Positions 36,710 to 48,271 are shown, counted from the stretch's first letter. The stretch is 64,000 nucleotides of DNA from Millisia brevis NBRC 105863 (GCF_001552615.1 NZ_BCRN01000004.1:186001-250000), one strand, 5' to 3'. The notes: generated by a model not told the origin, from the letters alone. Made by a program: numbers and translations.

Positions 36710-38594
36710 TCATCGCCTGCCGCCGGCCGGACTGGATCGACTGACGGAACTCGCCGCTCGCGTCGATCGCATCGGTGGATCGGCGAGCGCGTCGATGTCG
36801 ATCGCCGACCGCTATCGAATGGTCACCTCGATCGATCCCGAAGGCTTGATCGAACAGGCGAAAATGCTTGCCGCCGTCGGTGATGCGGTGGCGTCGGAAT
36901 GTGTGGAGGGGCGGGCGGTCGCCGCCGACGCCGACGTCCTGTGGAACGGGGCGGCAGCGGACGCGGCCCGGCGGCAGTGGCTCGAGCACCTGCGGGACGG
37001 GTGGGCGCGGACCGACTCCTTCGACGCGGCGGCCGGCGCGGTGGATCGCTGTGGTCGGGACATCGCCGAACGGCTCGCCGATCTGCGGGCGCGGGCGGAT
37101 CGAGCCGACGCGGCCGTTCCCGGTGCGGACGACCCCGCCGCGATCGATGAGGTTCTTGCCGTCGCCGACGGCGCCGCGGCCCTGTCGCCGCGGGTACGCG
37201 AACTGCTCGGGGTCGTCGACTCGGTGGATCCCGCGCAGGCCGCGCCGACCGCTCGCCACTGGCTGGAGACCGCCTTCGTCCCCGCCGTGGTCGAGGCGAT
37301 CGACGCGGTGTTCGGCTGGTGCGAGGCCACCTCCGCCGAGATCCGGCACCTGCTCGCCGCCGCAGGAGCTGCCCTGGAAGCGGCAGGCGGCTCGCCGGGG
37401 ACCGGCTTCGCGGACCCGCCGGGCGCCCGACCGGGGGATGGTGGACCGGCGGATACCGACGTTGGGGTCGGCGACGCCGGTGCACAGGTCGCGGAGGCGC
37501 GGCCGTCCGATCGCGCGTCCTTCGATTCCGCGCCGTCCACCGATGGTGCCGCGTCCACCGATGGCGCCGCGGCTACCTCGCCGGCCGGTTCGGCGCCGGG
37601 ACTGTCGGACCGGTCGTCCGCGGCGGGTGGGGCGACCGACTCCGGCGTTTCCCGCGCCGGTGACTCCGACCTCGACGACCCCGCGTCGAGTGAGGCGGAT
37701 ACCGGCGCGGCCGACCGCACCGATATCGCCGCGCTGGTCGGTGCGGGCATCGAATTGGGTGTCGCGGTGGTCGAATGTGCCACCGCCGTAGTCGATGCCG
37801 GGGCCGCTATCGCTCGGGCGGTGACCGACGCGATCGAGGCTACCGGCGATGATCCCGCCGCGTCGGAAATGTCCGGCGCACAGGGCTTTGCGAACGATCG
37901 CAGCCTGACGGACGGTTCGGGTGTGACCGACGGTCGGGGTCCGGGCACCGTCGGCCTGGCGGATGATGCCGCGACAACACCTGCGGCGCAGTCCGGTTCG
38001 GGAGCCTATGGCGCGCCGGCCGATCGGCCGAGCGCTGCCGTACCCGGACCCGATTCGGCTGGTGGTGGCTCGCCGGCGTCCGAGATTCCCATCGCCGCAG
38101 GAACTCCCGACCCGACCGCCGTACCCGACCCGTCGGCCGGACCCGACCCGTCTGCCGGACCCGACGCGGCGAGCCACCCCGACGACTCCTGTGCCACCAC
38201 GGGCACCCCGGCCGGGTCGCCCACCGCAGAGGCCCCGACTGGCGCCGGGGCGAGCGATACCACCGCGCCGGCCCCGGTCGGCGCACCGCCGGTCACCGGA
38301 CGCACGCCATCCGAGGCCCCGGCGCCGATCACTCCCGTACCGATTACCCCTGCGCCGATCACCCCTGAGCCCGCATCGCCCACCGCCGCGACGCCCGAGG
38401 CGGAACCGGCCGCGCCGGCGCCTCCCGCGCCCGGGCCTCCCGCGCCGGCCCCGGAGCCCGCCGCGCCCGAGTCCGCGGCTCCGATGCCCGAGGCTGCGCC
38501 GGTGCCCGAGGCCGTGCCGGGACCCGAGCCCGCGCTGGGGTCCGAACGCGGCGAACTCGCCCGGGCGGGACCGCTACCGGCGCCCGCCCGCTGA
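36699..38594 (+). CDS. Large Ala/Pro-rich protein with WxG-like helical N-terminus (Rv3439c-like)
   Basis: 631 residues from ATG 36699 with GGGGGA upstream. Residues about 10-280 are helical; WNG at 82-84 is followed by AAADAARRQWLEHL, resembling the helix-WxG-helix of T7SS substrates. A hydrophobic Ala/Val segment sits near residue 345-385 (TDIAALVGAGIELGVAVVECATAVVDAGAAIARAVTDAIEAT, here described over about 40 residues). The remaining third is Pro/Ala/Ser/Thr-rich with internal repeats (DPSAGPDPSAGP, PITPVPITPAPITP, STDGAASTDGAA). No catalytic domain is recognised. I infer a possible ESX-4-exported or wall-associated protein from the fold and location. Confidence 0.6.
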   Translation: MDGDHRLPPAGLDRLTELAARVDRIGGSASASMSIADRYRMVTSIDPEGLIEQAKMLAAVGDAVASECVEGRAVAADADVLWNGAAADAARRQWLEHLRDGWARTDSFDAAAGAVDRCGRDIAERLADLRARADRADAAVPGADDPAAIDEVLAVADGAAALSPRVRELLGVVDSVDPAQAAPTARHWLETAFVPAVVEAIDAVFGWCEATSAEIRHLLAAAGAALEAAGGSPGTGFADPPGARPGDGGPADTDVGVGDAGAQVAEARPSDRASFDSAPSTDGAASTDGAAATSPAGSAPGLSDRSSAAGGATDSGVSRAGDSDLDDPASSEADTGAADRTDIAALVGAGIELGVAVVECATAVVDAGAAIARAVTDAIEATGDDPAASEMSGAQGFANDRSLTDGSGVTDGRGPGTVGLADDAATTPAAQSGSGAYGAPADRPSAAVPGPDSAGGGSPASEIPIAAGTPDPTAVPDPSAGPDPSAGPDAASHPDDSCATTGTPAGSPTAEAPTGAGASDTTAPAPVGAPPVTGRTPSEAPAPITPVPITPAPITPEPASPTAATPEAEPAAPAPPAPGPPAPAPEPAAPESAAPMPEAAPVPEAVPGPEPALGSERGELARAGPLPAPAR

Positions 38595-38677
38595 ACCGGC
38601 TTCCGAACCGGCCACGTCCCACATCCCGACCCGTCGGTCGGATGCGGCAGCCGGTCGGTGCAGGAGCCCGCCCCATC

Positions 38678-38790
38678 GACGATCAGCGGCGGACGCTATC
38701 GGCGATCAGCGACGGACGCACGGACGATCAGCGGCGGACGCTCTCGACGACCGGCGACGGACGCCATGGACGATCAGCGACGGATCAACT
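38678..38790. repeat. Five tandem ~23-bp direct repeats between convergent genes
   Basis: Units start at 38678, 38701, 38723, 38746 and 38769, with a consensus close to GACGATCAGCG(G/A)CGGACGC plus about 4 variable bases. The last copy overlaps the end of the minus-strand hydrolase gene, including its stop. Copies differ from one another at only a few positions. Confidence 0.9.
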
Positions 38791-39631
38791 GCTGCATCAA
38801 CGACTTCGGCGGTTCCGGGGTGCCATTCGGATCGACGGCAACCGTATCGGGCAGGACCTCCTGCGCCGCCGGATCGCCGAGTGCGGCAAACGCCGAGTAC
38901 GTCGAGTTGTCCCCGAGATGGTGGAGCAGGAACCCGGTCAACAGGGCGCGAACGACGCGCTGCGTCCCGTGCTGCGGGCCGCTGTAGCCCAGCAGGCTCA
39001 GCAGATTGCGCCCCTCGGCCAACCCCTCGTTGGACGCCTTGTCCACCGACCGCACGACCGACTTTCCACCCCACCCCGCGGCGAGCAGCCGTCCGATCGA
39101 TGTGGTGTTCACCGCATCGCCCGGGGTGACCGTCGCGAGCAACGGGGCGGAGATATCGGCGGCCACCGACACCGCCGGCGGTGCGGAGGGTTGTGGGAAC
39201 AGCGCCGCGACCGCGCGCAGGTCCGGACGGCCGGCGGCGGCCAGCACCGCGGCCGACCCGCCCATCCCGTGGCCGGCGACGCCGAGGCGATCGGGATGGA
39301 CGCTGATCTCGCCGGGGCCGAGCCGCACCGTCGAGCACACCTCGAGGGCGGTGCCGAGATCGGCCGCCATGTCCAGGTGGGACGGCACCGGACCGCGCTG
39401 GGTGCGTGGGGCGGCCGCGACGATGCCCCACGACGCGAGGTGGCGCAGGGTGCCCGCATATCGGTCCGGGTCGATCAACCAGCCGTGCGCGAAGGCGACC
39501 GCGGGCAGCCCGGTTCCTTCCTCGGGGGTGAACACCATGCCGGGAACGCCGGCGACCGACAGCTCACCGCACAGCACGCGATGCGGGCCGCGCATGGTCA
39601 GTGCGGTGAACAGCTTCTTGGTGTTGGCCAC
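38774..39631 (-). CDS. Alpha/beta-hydrolase-fold protein lacking the nucleophile serine (Rv3438-like)
   Basis: 285 residues from GTG 39631; TAAGTT 6 nt upstream suggests a leaderless start. The N-terminal half resembles dienelactone-hydrolase-like proteins (LPAVAFAHGWLIDPDRYAGTLRHLASWG). The nucleophile elbow, normally GxSxG, reads GHGMGG near residue 120, with Gly in place of Ser. The ALFPQPSAPP and ISAPLLATVTPGDAVN segments fit the core sheet. It may be non-catalytic or use another residue. It occupies the position of Rv3438 between Rv3439c and glmS in M. tuberculosis. Confidence 0.78.
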   Translation of the reverse strand: MANTKKLFTALTMRGPHRVLCGELSVAGVPGMVFTPEEGTGLPAVAFAHGWLIDPDRYAGTLRHLASWGIVAAAPRTQRGPVPSHLDMAADLGTALEVCSTVRLGPGEISVHPDRLGVAGHGMGGSAAVLAAAGRPDLRAVAALFPQPSAPPAVSVAADISAPLLATVTPGDAVNTTSIGRLLAAGWGGKSVVRSVDKASNEGLAEGRNLLSLLGYSGPQHGTQRVVRALLTGFLLHHLGDNSTYSAFAALGDPAAQEVLPDTVAVDPNGTPEPPKSLMQQLIRR

Positions 39632-39731
39632 CCCCGGAACTTAGCGCACCGCCCCGGCGACCGGGTGGCCGATCAGCGATCGAAACCGGACGTTTGGGTG
39701 CGGGCTCGACGACATCGGCGGGGCAGGGAAG

Positions 39732-39737
39732 TACGCT
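39732..39737 (+). promoter_or_regulatory. -10 box (TACGCT) of glmS, leaderless
   Basis: TACGCT fits TANNNT and lies 8 nt before the glmS ATG. No ribosome site is present. Confidence 0.5.
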
Positions 39738-39745
39738 GATCGTCC

Positions 39746-41608
<1,863 letters not shown>

Positions 41609-41618
41609 TCGTACCGCG

Positions 41619-43064
41619 ATGCTCCGGTATTACGCCGCCGACGACATCCGCGCCGCCGAGCGGCCGGTGATCGCCGCTGCTCCGCCCGATGCGCTGATGC
41701 GTCGGGCGGCGCACGGGCTCGCGCTGGTGGTCGCTCGCGAATTGCGGGAGCGCACCGGTGGGATCGCCGGTCGGCGCGTGACCCTGCTGGTCGGCAGCGG
41801 TGACAACGGCGGCGACGCGCTGTGGGCCGGAACGGAATTGGCCCGGCGCGGGGTTGCCGTGCGGGCCGTGTTGCTCGACTCGCGCCGATTCCACCGCGCC
41901 GCGGCCGCGGCGCTGAGGCGAGCGGGTGGCCGCATCACCGGCGACCTCGGACCACAGGAGGGGCCCGCCGCCCCCGATCTGGTGGTCGACGGCATCGTCG
42001 GGCTCTCCGGCCGCGGCCCGCTGCGCCCGGCGGCCGCGGAACTGGTCGATCGGGTGCGTGCGCCGATCGTCGCGGTTGATCTGCCGTCCGGTGTCGACGC
42101 CGACACCGGTGTGGTCGACGGCCCGGCGGTCACCGCCGCGGTCACGGTGACCTTCGGCGCGCTGCGCAACGCCCATGCGCTTAATCCGCAGCGGTGCGGA
42201 CGAATCGAACTGGTACCGATCGGGATCGATCCCTCGCCGCCGGCCCTGAGCGCCTACCGGGACGCCGATATCGGCCGGCTGTGGCCGGTACCCGGGCCGC
42301 ACGACGACAAGTACACCCAGGGCGTGGTCGGAATCGTGGCCGGCAGTGCGCATTTCCCCGGCGCGGCGGTGCTGTCGACCGTCGCGGCGGTCGCGGCGAC
42401 CTCGGGGATGGTCCGCTACGTCGGAAGCGCGGCCGACCGGGTCCTCGACCGGCGCCCGGAGGTGGTCGCCACCGCCGACCTCGCCGATGCCGGCCGGGTT
42501 CAGGCCTGGGTGGTCGGGCCCGGCGCGGGGACCGACGACGCCGCTCGCGCCCGTTTGGCGCAGATCCTGGCGCGGCCCGAGCCGGTGCTGGTCGACGCGG
42601 ACGGTCTGACCCTCCTGGCGGACGCTCCGGAGTTGCTGCAGGGGCGGACCGGCATCACGGTGTTGACGCCGCACGACCGGGAATTCGAACGGGTGGTCGG
42701 GCGACCCCCCGGCGCCGATCGGGTGAGCTCGGTCGTCGAGGCCGCCGCCGATCTCGGGGTTCACCTGCTGCTCAAGGGCAATGTCACGATCATCGCCGAT
42801 CCCGGGGGAACCGTGGTGGTCAACGACGCCGGCTCCGCGTGGCCGGCCACCGCCGGTTCCGGCGACGTGCTGTCGGGTGTGTCCGGTGCACTGCTGGCGG
42901 CCGGACTCGAGCCCCTCGACGCGCTCGGCTGCGCCACCCGCGCCCACTCGGTGGCCGCGGTCGAGGCCGCCCGGGCGCCCGGACCCGCCGGCGCGCCCGT
43001 TCGAGCCGGTGCAATCGCCGAATCGTTGCCGACGGCGATCGCCCTCTTGCGCGCGGCTGTCTAA
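41619..43064 (+). CDS. nnr: Bifunctional NAD(P)H-hydrate epimerase/dehydratase
   Basis: 481 residues, 10 bp after glmS. The N-terminal epimerase domain (YjeF_N, about 1-210) has GSGDNGGDALW and AVDLPSGVDADTG. The C-terminal ADP-dependent dehydratase (about 220-481) has KYTQGVVGIVAGS, the LTPHDREFERV segment and AGSGDVLSG. Together they repair damaged NAD(P)H hydrates. It corresponds to Rv3433c. Confidence 0.95.
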   Translation: MLRYYAADDIRAAERPVIAAAPPDALMRRAAHGLALVVARELRERTGGIAGRRVTLLVGSGDNGGDALWAGTELARRGVAVRAVLLDSRRFHRAAAAALRRAGGRITGDLGPQEGPAAPDLVVDGIVGLSGRGPLRPAAAELVDRVRAPIVAVDLPSGVDADTGVVDGPAVTAAVTVTFGALRNAHALNPQRCGRIELVPIGIDPSPPALSAYRDADIGRLWPVPGPHDDKYTQGVVGIVAGSAHFPGAAVLSTVAAVAATSGMVRYVGSAADRVLDRRPEVVATADLADAGRVQAWVVGPGAGTDDAARARLAQILARPEPVLVDADGLTLLADAPELLQGRTGITVLTPHDREFERVVGRPPGADRVSSVVEAAADLGVHLLLKGNVTIIADPGGTVVVNDAGSAWPATAGSGDVLSGVSGALLAAGLEPLDALGCATRAHSVAAVEAARAPGPAGAPVRAGAIAESLPTAIALLRAAV

Positions 43065-43151
43065 CTCCGCCGCCGCCGCGACCAGCGACAACACCGATCT
43101 GTGACCGGTCGGGCTGCCCTTCGTTGCCCCGGGCGGGCACAATGGTCGGCC

Positions 43152-44396
43152 ATGAGCATCTCGCACCCTGCGGTGTCCGCCGGGCCCGGCGGAGTCGACG
43201 ACGCCGCCGATCGGGCCTCGGCGCCGGTGGGGGAGACCACCACGCCCGCTGCGCCGCTGGCGACGATCGACCTGTCCGCCATCGCCCACAATGTGCGATT
43301 GCTGCGCCGCTACGCCGGGGACACCCCGCTGATGGCGGTGGTCAAGGCCGACGCCTACAACCACGGTGCGGTACCGGTCGCGCGGACGGCGCTGACCGCC
43401 GGCGCCCGAGAACTGGGCGTCACGACGATCGACGAGGCGCTCGAACTGCGGGCCGCCGGTATCGACGCGCCGATCCTGACCTGGCTGCACGCCCCGGGCA
43501 CGGACTTCGCCGCCGCGATCGCGGCGGACATCGAGATCGCGGTGTCGTCGCGCGAGCAACTGGCCGCCGTGGTCGCCGCGGCCGGAGCCCTCGGACGCAC
43601 CGCGACGGTCGCGGTCAAGATCGACAGTGGTCTGAGCCGCAACGGCGTACCGGTCGACGAATGGGCCCCCGTGGCCGACGCCCTCGCTGCCGCGGTCGGG
43701 GCCGCAGCGGTGACGTTCCGATCGATCTTCACCCACCTCGCCCACGCCGACGACCCGCATCATCCCGTGATCGACAGCCAGCGGCAGCGTTTCGACGATG
43801 CGATCGCCGTCTTCACCGAGCGCGGCGTCGCGCCGGCCGTGCGCCATATCTCCAATACCGCCGCGACGATGACGCGGCCGGACCTGAGGTACGACCTCGT
43901 CCGCCCGGGTATCGCGATCTACGGGCTGTCCCCGCTGCCGCCCGGTATCCCGGCGAGCCCGATCGACGGGCCGACCGATCTGCGACCGGCGATGACCCTC
44001 TCCGCGCCGGTCTCCCTGGTCAAGGAGATCGCCGCCGGAGAGGGCGTCTCCTATGGGCACATGTGGACCGCACCGACGCGCACCCGCGTCGCGCTGATTC
44101 CGCTGGGCTACGCCGACGGGGTCGTGCGCGCCCTCGGCGGCCGGCTCGAGGTCGCGATCAACGGTCGCCGCTACCCGGGAATCGGCCGGATCTGCATGGA
44201 CCAGTTCGTCGTCCACCTCGGGCCGACCGATACGGAGGTGCGCGCGGGCGACACGGCGGTGCTCTTCGGCGCCGGCATCGACGGCGGGCCGACCGCCGCC
44301 GAATGGGCCGGTCTGCTCGACACGATCCACTACGAGGTGATCACCGGGGTCCGCGGCCGCGTCGAGCGTCGGTACCGGGAGGATGCCGGGCTGTGA
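43152..44396 (+). CDS. alr: Alanine racemase
   Basis: 414 residues from ATG 43152; an earlier GTG at 43101 would add 17 unlikely residues. Lys65 in VVKADAYNHG forms the PLP Schiff base, and Tyr in GVSYGHMW is the second catalytic base. It interconverts L- and D-alanine for peptidoglycan. A 35-residue Ala/Gly-rich N-terminal extension precedes the barrel. It is followed by an overlapping hydrolase gene. Confidence 0.97.
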   Translation: MSISHPAVSAGPGGVDDAADRASAPVGETTTPAAPLATIDLSAIAHNVRLLRRYAGDTPLMAVVKADAYNHGAVPVARTALTAGARELGVTTIDEALELRAAGIDAPILTWLHAPGTDFAAAIAADIEIAVSSREQLAAVVAAAGALGRTATVAVKIDSGLSRNGVPVDEWAPVADALAAAVGAAAVTFRSIFTHLAHADDPHHPVIDSQRQRFDDAIAVFTERGVAPAVRHISNTAATMTRPDLRYDLVRPGIAIYGLSPLPPGIPASPIDGPTDLRPAMTLSAPVSLVKEIAAGEGVSYGHMWTAPTRTRVALIPLGYADGVVRALGGRLEVAINGRRYPGIGRICMDQFVVHLGPTDTEVRAGDTAVLFGAGIDGGPTAAEWAGLLDTIHYEVITGVRGRVERRYREDAGL

Positions 44397-45487
44397 GTCG
44401 ACTCGCTCCGCCGGCTTTTGTCGGCGGCCTGGGTAGCGCTGCCGCGGTCGCCGCGGCCGCGGGCCTCAGTACGGCCCGCAAGTCGCTCAACCGGGGTCGG
44501 GAACTGCGCAAGATCGATCGCAACCAGACCGAGAATTTCGATCTGATCGGTGCGGATCGGTCGTCGGTGGTCACCGCCGACGACGGGGTCCATCTGGCGG
44601 TCCGCGAGGTCGGGCCGTCCGACGCGCCGGTCACCGTCGTCTTCGTGCACGGCTACTGCCTGCGCATGCAGTCCTGGCATTTCCAGCGCCGGGCACTGGA
44701 ACGGCGCTGGGGCTCCACGGTGCGGATGGTCTTCTACGACCAGCGCGGCCACGGCGCCTCCGGCCGACCCAGCGGGCACAGTTGCACGATCGACCAACTG
44801 GGCGCCGACCTCGCCGGCGTCCTGCGGGCGGTGGTACCGAAGGGACCGATCGTGCTGGTCGGTCATTCGATGGGCGGGATGACCGTCCTGGCCTACGCTC
44901 GGCGCGATCCCGAGACCTTCCTCGAACGGGTGGTCGGCGTCGGGCTGGTCGCCACCGCCGCCAAGGGGCTCGCCGAGGAGGGCCTGGGCCGCAACCTGGA
45001 GAACCCCGCCACCAATCTGGTGCGCGGATTGGTGCGCAATGTGCCGGGGGTGACCAGGATCGGCCGCGGATTGCTGCGGTCGGCGGTCGCCCCGATCCTG
45101 CTGGAGGCATCCTTCGGAACCGATCAGGGCGCGCGATTGGATCGATTTGTCGCCGAGATGATCAGCGATACCTCCATGGTCACGATGGTCGATTTTCTGC
45201 CGTCCCTGGAATTGCACGACGAATCCGACGCCCTGCCGACCGTCGCGACCAAGGAGGCGCTGGTGGTCAGTCCCGGAGCGGACTGGGTGATCCCACCCTC
45301 GGCGTCGCAGTTCCTGGTCGACAATCTGCCCAAGGCGGAGCTGCTGTCGATCCCGCGGGCGGGGCATATGGTGCAACTGGAGAACCCGGCCGAGGTCAGC
45401 GACGCGATCGATCGGCTGGTCGTGCGGTCGGTGCAGGCGATGCCGGATGCCGGCCGCCGCCGGCGATGGTGGTGGACGGTCGGATGA
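44393..45487 (+). CDS. Alpha/beta hydrolase
   Basis: 364 residues from GTG 44393, overlapping the alr stop (GTGA), with GGGAGGA about 8 nt upstream. A short Ala-rich hydrophobic segment near the N-terminus may associate with the membrane. The fold motifs are intact: VHGYCLRMQSW (oxyanion), GHSMGGM with the nucleophile Ser, and a terminal GHMVQLENP with the catalytic His. The substrate is unknown. Its position between alr and tsaE is shared by related mycolata. Confidence 0.9.
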   Translation: MSRLAPPAFVGGLGSAAAVAAAAGLSTARKSLNRGRELRKIDRNQTENFDLIGADRSSVVTADDGVHLAVREVGPSDAPVTVVFVHGYCLRMQSWHFQRRALERRWGSTVRMVFYDQRGHGASGRPSGHSCTIDQLGADLAGVLRAVVPKGPIVLVGHSMGGMTVLAYARRDPETFLERVVGVGLVATAAKGLAEEGLGRNLENPATNLVRGLVRNVPGVTRIGRGLLRSAVAPILLEASFGTDQGARLDRFVAEMISDTSMVTMVDFLPSLELHDESDALPTVATKEALVVSPGADWVIPPSASQFLVDNLPKAELLSIPRAGHMVQLENPAEVSDAIDRLVVRSVQAMPDAGRRRRWWWTVG

Positions 45488-46032
45488 CCGGCGACGGAAC
45501 CGAACCCGGCACCCGGGCGGCAGACCATCCCGAGCGGCTCGAGACCACCGCCGATACCGAGGAATACGGTCGCCGGCTCGCCGCGACCCTGCGGACGGGC
45601 GACGTGGTGGTCCTCGACGGCCCGGTCGGCGCCGGCAAGACCGCGATGACCCGCGGCATCGCCGACGGCCTCGGGGTGCAGGGGCGGGTGAGTTCGCCGA
45701 CCTTCGTCATCGCGCGCACCCACCGTCCCGGCGAACGGCCCGACGGGCGCCCGTCGATCGGCCTGGTGCACGTCGACGCGTACCGTCTCGGCACCGCCGG
45801 TGGCGACGTCTTCGACGAATTGGCCGCCCTCGACCTGGAATCCGAACTCGACAGCAGCGTGCTGGTGATCGAATGGGGGGCTCGGCTGGTCACCGGGGTC
45901 ACCGACCGGTACCTGCTGGTGCGCCTGCGTCGCGATATCGAATCGGAGACCCGGTTCGTCAGCCGTGAATGGGTACTCACCGGGCCGTCCGGTGTGGGCG
46001 GCAGTGCCGACGCGGGTGTCGACGGCAGGTAG
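45484..46032 (+). CDS. tsaE: tRNA t6A biosynthesis ATPase TsaE
   Basis: 182 residues from ATG 45484, overlapping the hydrolase stop (ATGA). It has a P-loop GPVGAGKT, SSPTFVIARTH and VHVDAYRLG, and WG near the end, as in TsaE/YjeE. It drives the TsaB-TsaD complex that makes N6-threonylcarbamoyladenosine at position 37 of ANN-decoding tRNAs. tsaB and tsaD lie next in the same operon. Confidence 0.95.
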   Translation: MTGDGTEPGTRAADHPERLETTADTEEYGRRLAATLRTGDVVVLDGPVGAGKTAMTRGIADGLGVQGRVSSPTFVIARTHRPGERPDGRPSIGLVHVDAYRLGTAGGDVFDELAALDLESELDSSVLVIEWGARLVTGVTDRYLLVRLRRDIESETRFVSREWVLTGPSGVGGSADAGVDGR

Positions 46033-46042
46033 TGTTTTCCGT

Positions 46043-46681
46043 GTGTTTGTCCTGGCTATCGATACCTCCACCCCGGCGGTAACCGTCGGGGTCGTCGAGC
46101 TGACGGCCGTGGTGGAACGCACCGTCGCCGCCAGGGTGACCGTCGACGCCCGCCGCCACGCCGAGTTGGTCAGCCCACAGATCTCGTCATGCCTCGCCGC
46201 GGCCGACCTGACCCCCGCGGACATCGACGCGGTGGTTGTCGGCGTCGGCCCCGGCCCGTTCACCGGGCTGCGCGTCGGGATGGCCACCGGCGCCGCGTTC
46301 GCCGATGCCCTGTCGATCCCGGCGTACCCGGTCTGCAGCCTCGATGCGATCGCCGTCGAGCTGGGCCATTGTGACGCGCTGGTCGTCACCGATGCCCGTC
46401 GCCGCGAGGTCTACTGGGCGCGCTACAGCGGCGGCCGACGCATCGAGGGGCCCGCGGTCGGCGCCCCCCGGTCGGTCGATCCCGGACCCGCCGAGGTGGT
46501 CGCGGGCAGCGCCTCGCACGTCGATCTGTTCGATCTGCCGGTCGAACCCCTCGAGAGCCCCGCCCCGCTCGGCCTGGTGCGCGCCGCCCGCGCCGAACTG
46601 CTCGCCGGTACACCGCCGCAGCCGTTGGTGCCGCTCTACCTGCGCCGCCCGGACGCGAAGCCGGTGGTGACGTCGTCGTGA
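46043..46681 (+). CDS. tsaB: tRNA t6A biosynthesis protein TsaB
   Basis: 212 residues from GTG 46043 ([16 protein letters not shown]), the family start. [13 protein letters not shown] is the diagnostic motif. It is a non-catalytic actin-fold partner that dimerises with TsaD. TAGTGT 7 nt upstream, which includes the tsaE stop codon, is a possible leaderless -10 box inside the operon. Confidence 0.95.
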   Translation: MFVLAIDTSTPAVTVGVVELTAVVERTVAARVTVDARRHAELVSPQISSCLAAADLTPADIDAVVVGVGPGPFTGLRVGMATGAAFADALSIPAYPVCSLDAIAVELGHCDALVVTDARRREVYWARYSGGRRIEGPAVGAPRSVDPGPAEVVAGSASHVDLFDLPVEPLESPAPLGLVRAARAELLAGTPPQPLVPLYLRRPDAKPVVTSS

Positions 46682-47163
46682 CGGCGGTGATCGAACCGAT
46701 GACCGCCGCCGACGCGGCCGCCTGCGGGCGGATCGAGGCGATCCTGTTCGACGGCGACGGGCCGTGGACCGAGGCGGCCTTCCGCTCCGAGCTCGCCGCA
46801 CCGCATTGCCACTACTTCGTCGCCCGTTCGCCGGAGGGCGCCGTGATCGGTTACGCCGGCATCGCGCTGCTCGACGGCGGTGGTCGGGACGCCGAGGTGC
46901 ACACCATCGCTGTCGACACCTCCTGGCAGGGGCGGGGATTGGGGCGTCGCCTGCTCGACCGACTGGTGGCCCTCGCCGATGCGCACGGGGGGCCGGTCCA
47001 CCTCGAGGTGCGCACGGACAACCAGCCGGCCCTGGAGTTGTACCGGCGCTTCGGATTCGAGATCGTCGGCACCCGCAAGCGGTACTACCACTCGGGCGCC
47101 GACGCCTACACGATGACGCGACCCGCCCGCGCCGCGGCCGTTTCCGGAGAGGAGCGGTCGTGA
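46678..47163 (+). CDS. rimI: Ribosomal-protein-alanine N-acetyltransferase RimI
   Basis: 161 residues from GTG 46678, overlapping tsaB (GTGA). GNAT fold with the acetyl-CoA loop [14 protein letters not shown] and [16 protein letters not shown]. It acetylates the N-terminus of bS18 and possibly other proteins. Location between tsaB and tsaD is standard in actinobacteria. Confidence 0.93.
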   Translation: MTAVIEPMTAADAAACGRIEAILFDGDGPWTEAAFRSELAAPHCHYFVARSPEGAVIGYAGIALLDGGGRDAEVHTIAVDTSWQGRGLGRRLLDRLVALADAHGGPVHLEVRTDNQPALELYRRFGFEIVGTRKRYYHSGADAYTMTRPARAAAVSGEERS

Positions 47164-48206
47164 TCGTTCTGGGTATCGAAAGTTCCTGTGACGAAACCGG
47201 AGTGGGCATCATCCGGTATCACGAGAGCGGCCCGCTCGCGGGTACCTGCGAACTGCTGGCCGACGAGGTCGCCTCCAGCGTCGAGCAGCACGCCCGCTTC
47301 GGTGGGGTCGTGCCGGAGATCGCCTCGCGCGCCCACCTCGAGGCGATCGTGCCGACGATGCGGCGGGCCCTGCAGAAGGCCGGGATCGACAAGCCGGACG
47401 CGATCGCCGTGACGATCGGCCCCGGCCTGGCCGGCGCCCTGATGGTCGGGGTATCGGCGGCCAAGGCCTACTCGGTGGCCTGGGGGGTCCCGCTGTTCGC
47501 GGTCAACCATCTGGGCGGCCATATCGCGGTCGACACCCTCGAACACGGCCCGATGCGCCCCTGTGTCGCTCTGCTGGTGTCCGGTGGCCACACTCACCTG
47601 TTGAAGGTCGACGACCTCGCCGCGCCGATCGTCGAGCTCGGCAGCACGATCGACGACGCCGCCGGCGAGGCCTTCGACAAGGTCGCCCGGCTGCTCGGAC
47701 TCGGCTATCCCGGTGGGCCGCATATCGACCGGATCGCCCGCGACGGCGACCCGAATGCGATCGCCTTTCCCCGGGCGCTGACCCGCCCGGGTGATTCGGC
47801 CCTGGACTTCTCGTTCTCCGGTCTGAAGACCGCGGTCGCCCGACACGTCGAGGCGGCGCAGAGATCCGGTGCCGCGGTTGATGTTCCGAACGTCGCCGCC
47901 TCCTTCCAGGAGGCGGTCGCCGACGTGCTGACCGCCAAGATGATCGAGGCGGTGCGCCGGACCGGTGTCGACACGGTGGTGATGGGCGGCGGTGCCACCG
48001 CGAACTCCCGGCTGCGTGAGCTCGCCGAACAGCGGTGCGCCGCCGAAGGGGTACAGCTGCGGGTCCCCGTGCCCCGGTTGTGCACCGACAACGGCGTGAT
48101 GATCGCGACCTTCGGTGCGCATCTGATCGCCGCGGGCGCCGCACCGTCCGATCCGACGGTCTCCGCCGATCCGGGGCTGCCGGTGTCGATCAGCCGCCTG
48201 GGCTGA
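47160..48206 (+). CDS. tsaD: tRNA N6-adenosine threonylcarbamoyltransferase TsaD
   Basis: 348 residues from GTG 47160, overlapping rimI (GTGA). It starts [16 protein letters not shown]; the metal-binding His residues are in RAHLEAI and VNHLGGHI, and the ATP site includes SGGHTHL and GGGATANS. It transfers the threonylcarbamoyl group to A37. The stop is followed by a 15-bp tandem repeat. Confidence 0.97.
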   Translation: MIVLGIESSCDETGVGIIRYHESGPLAGTCELLADEVASSVEQHARFGGVVPEIASRAHLEAIVPTMRRALQKAGIDKPDAIAVTIGPGLAGALMVGVSAAKAYSVAWGVPLFAVNHLGGHIAVDTLEHGPMRPCVALLVSGGHTHLLKVDDLAAPIVELGSTIDDAAGEAFDKVARLLGLGYPGGPHIDRIARDGDPNAIAFPRALTRPGDSALDFSFSGLKTAVARHVEAAQRSGAAVDVPNVAASFQEAVADVLTAKMIEAVRRTGVDTVVMGGGATANSRLRELAEQRCAAEGVQLRVPVPRLCTDNGVMIATFGAHLIAAGAAPSDPTVSADPGLPVSISRLG

Positions 48207-48209
48207 CCC

Positions 48210-48239
48210 GATTCGCCCGGGACGGATTCGTCCGGGCCG
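48210..48239 (+). repeat. 15-bp tandem repeat just after tsaD
   Basis: GATTCGCCCGGGACG (48210-48224) and GATTCGTCCGGGCCG (48225-48239), 13 of 15 identical, starting 4 nt after the stop codon. Confidence 0.75.
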
Positions 48240-48271
48240 GGGCGGTCGGGCGCGATCCGTCGGATCGGGGG

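Noticed and set aside
38678-38790. CRISPR array
   Set aside because: Five ~23-bp units are directly adjacent with no unique spacers and no cas genes nearby, so this is a tandem repeat.
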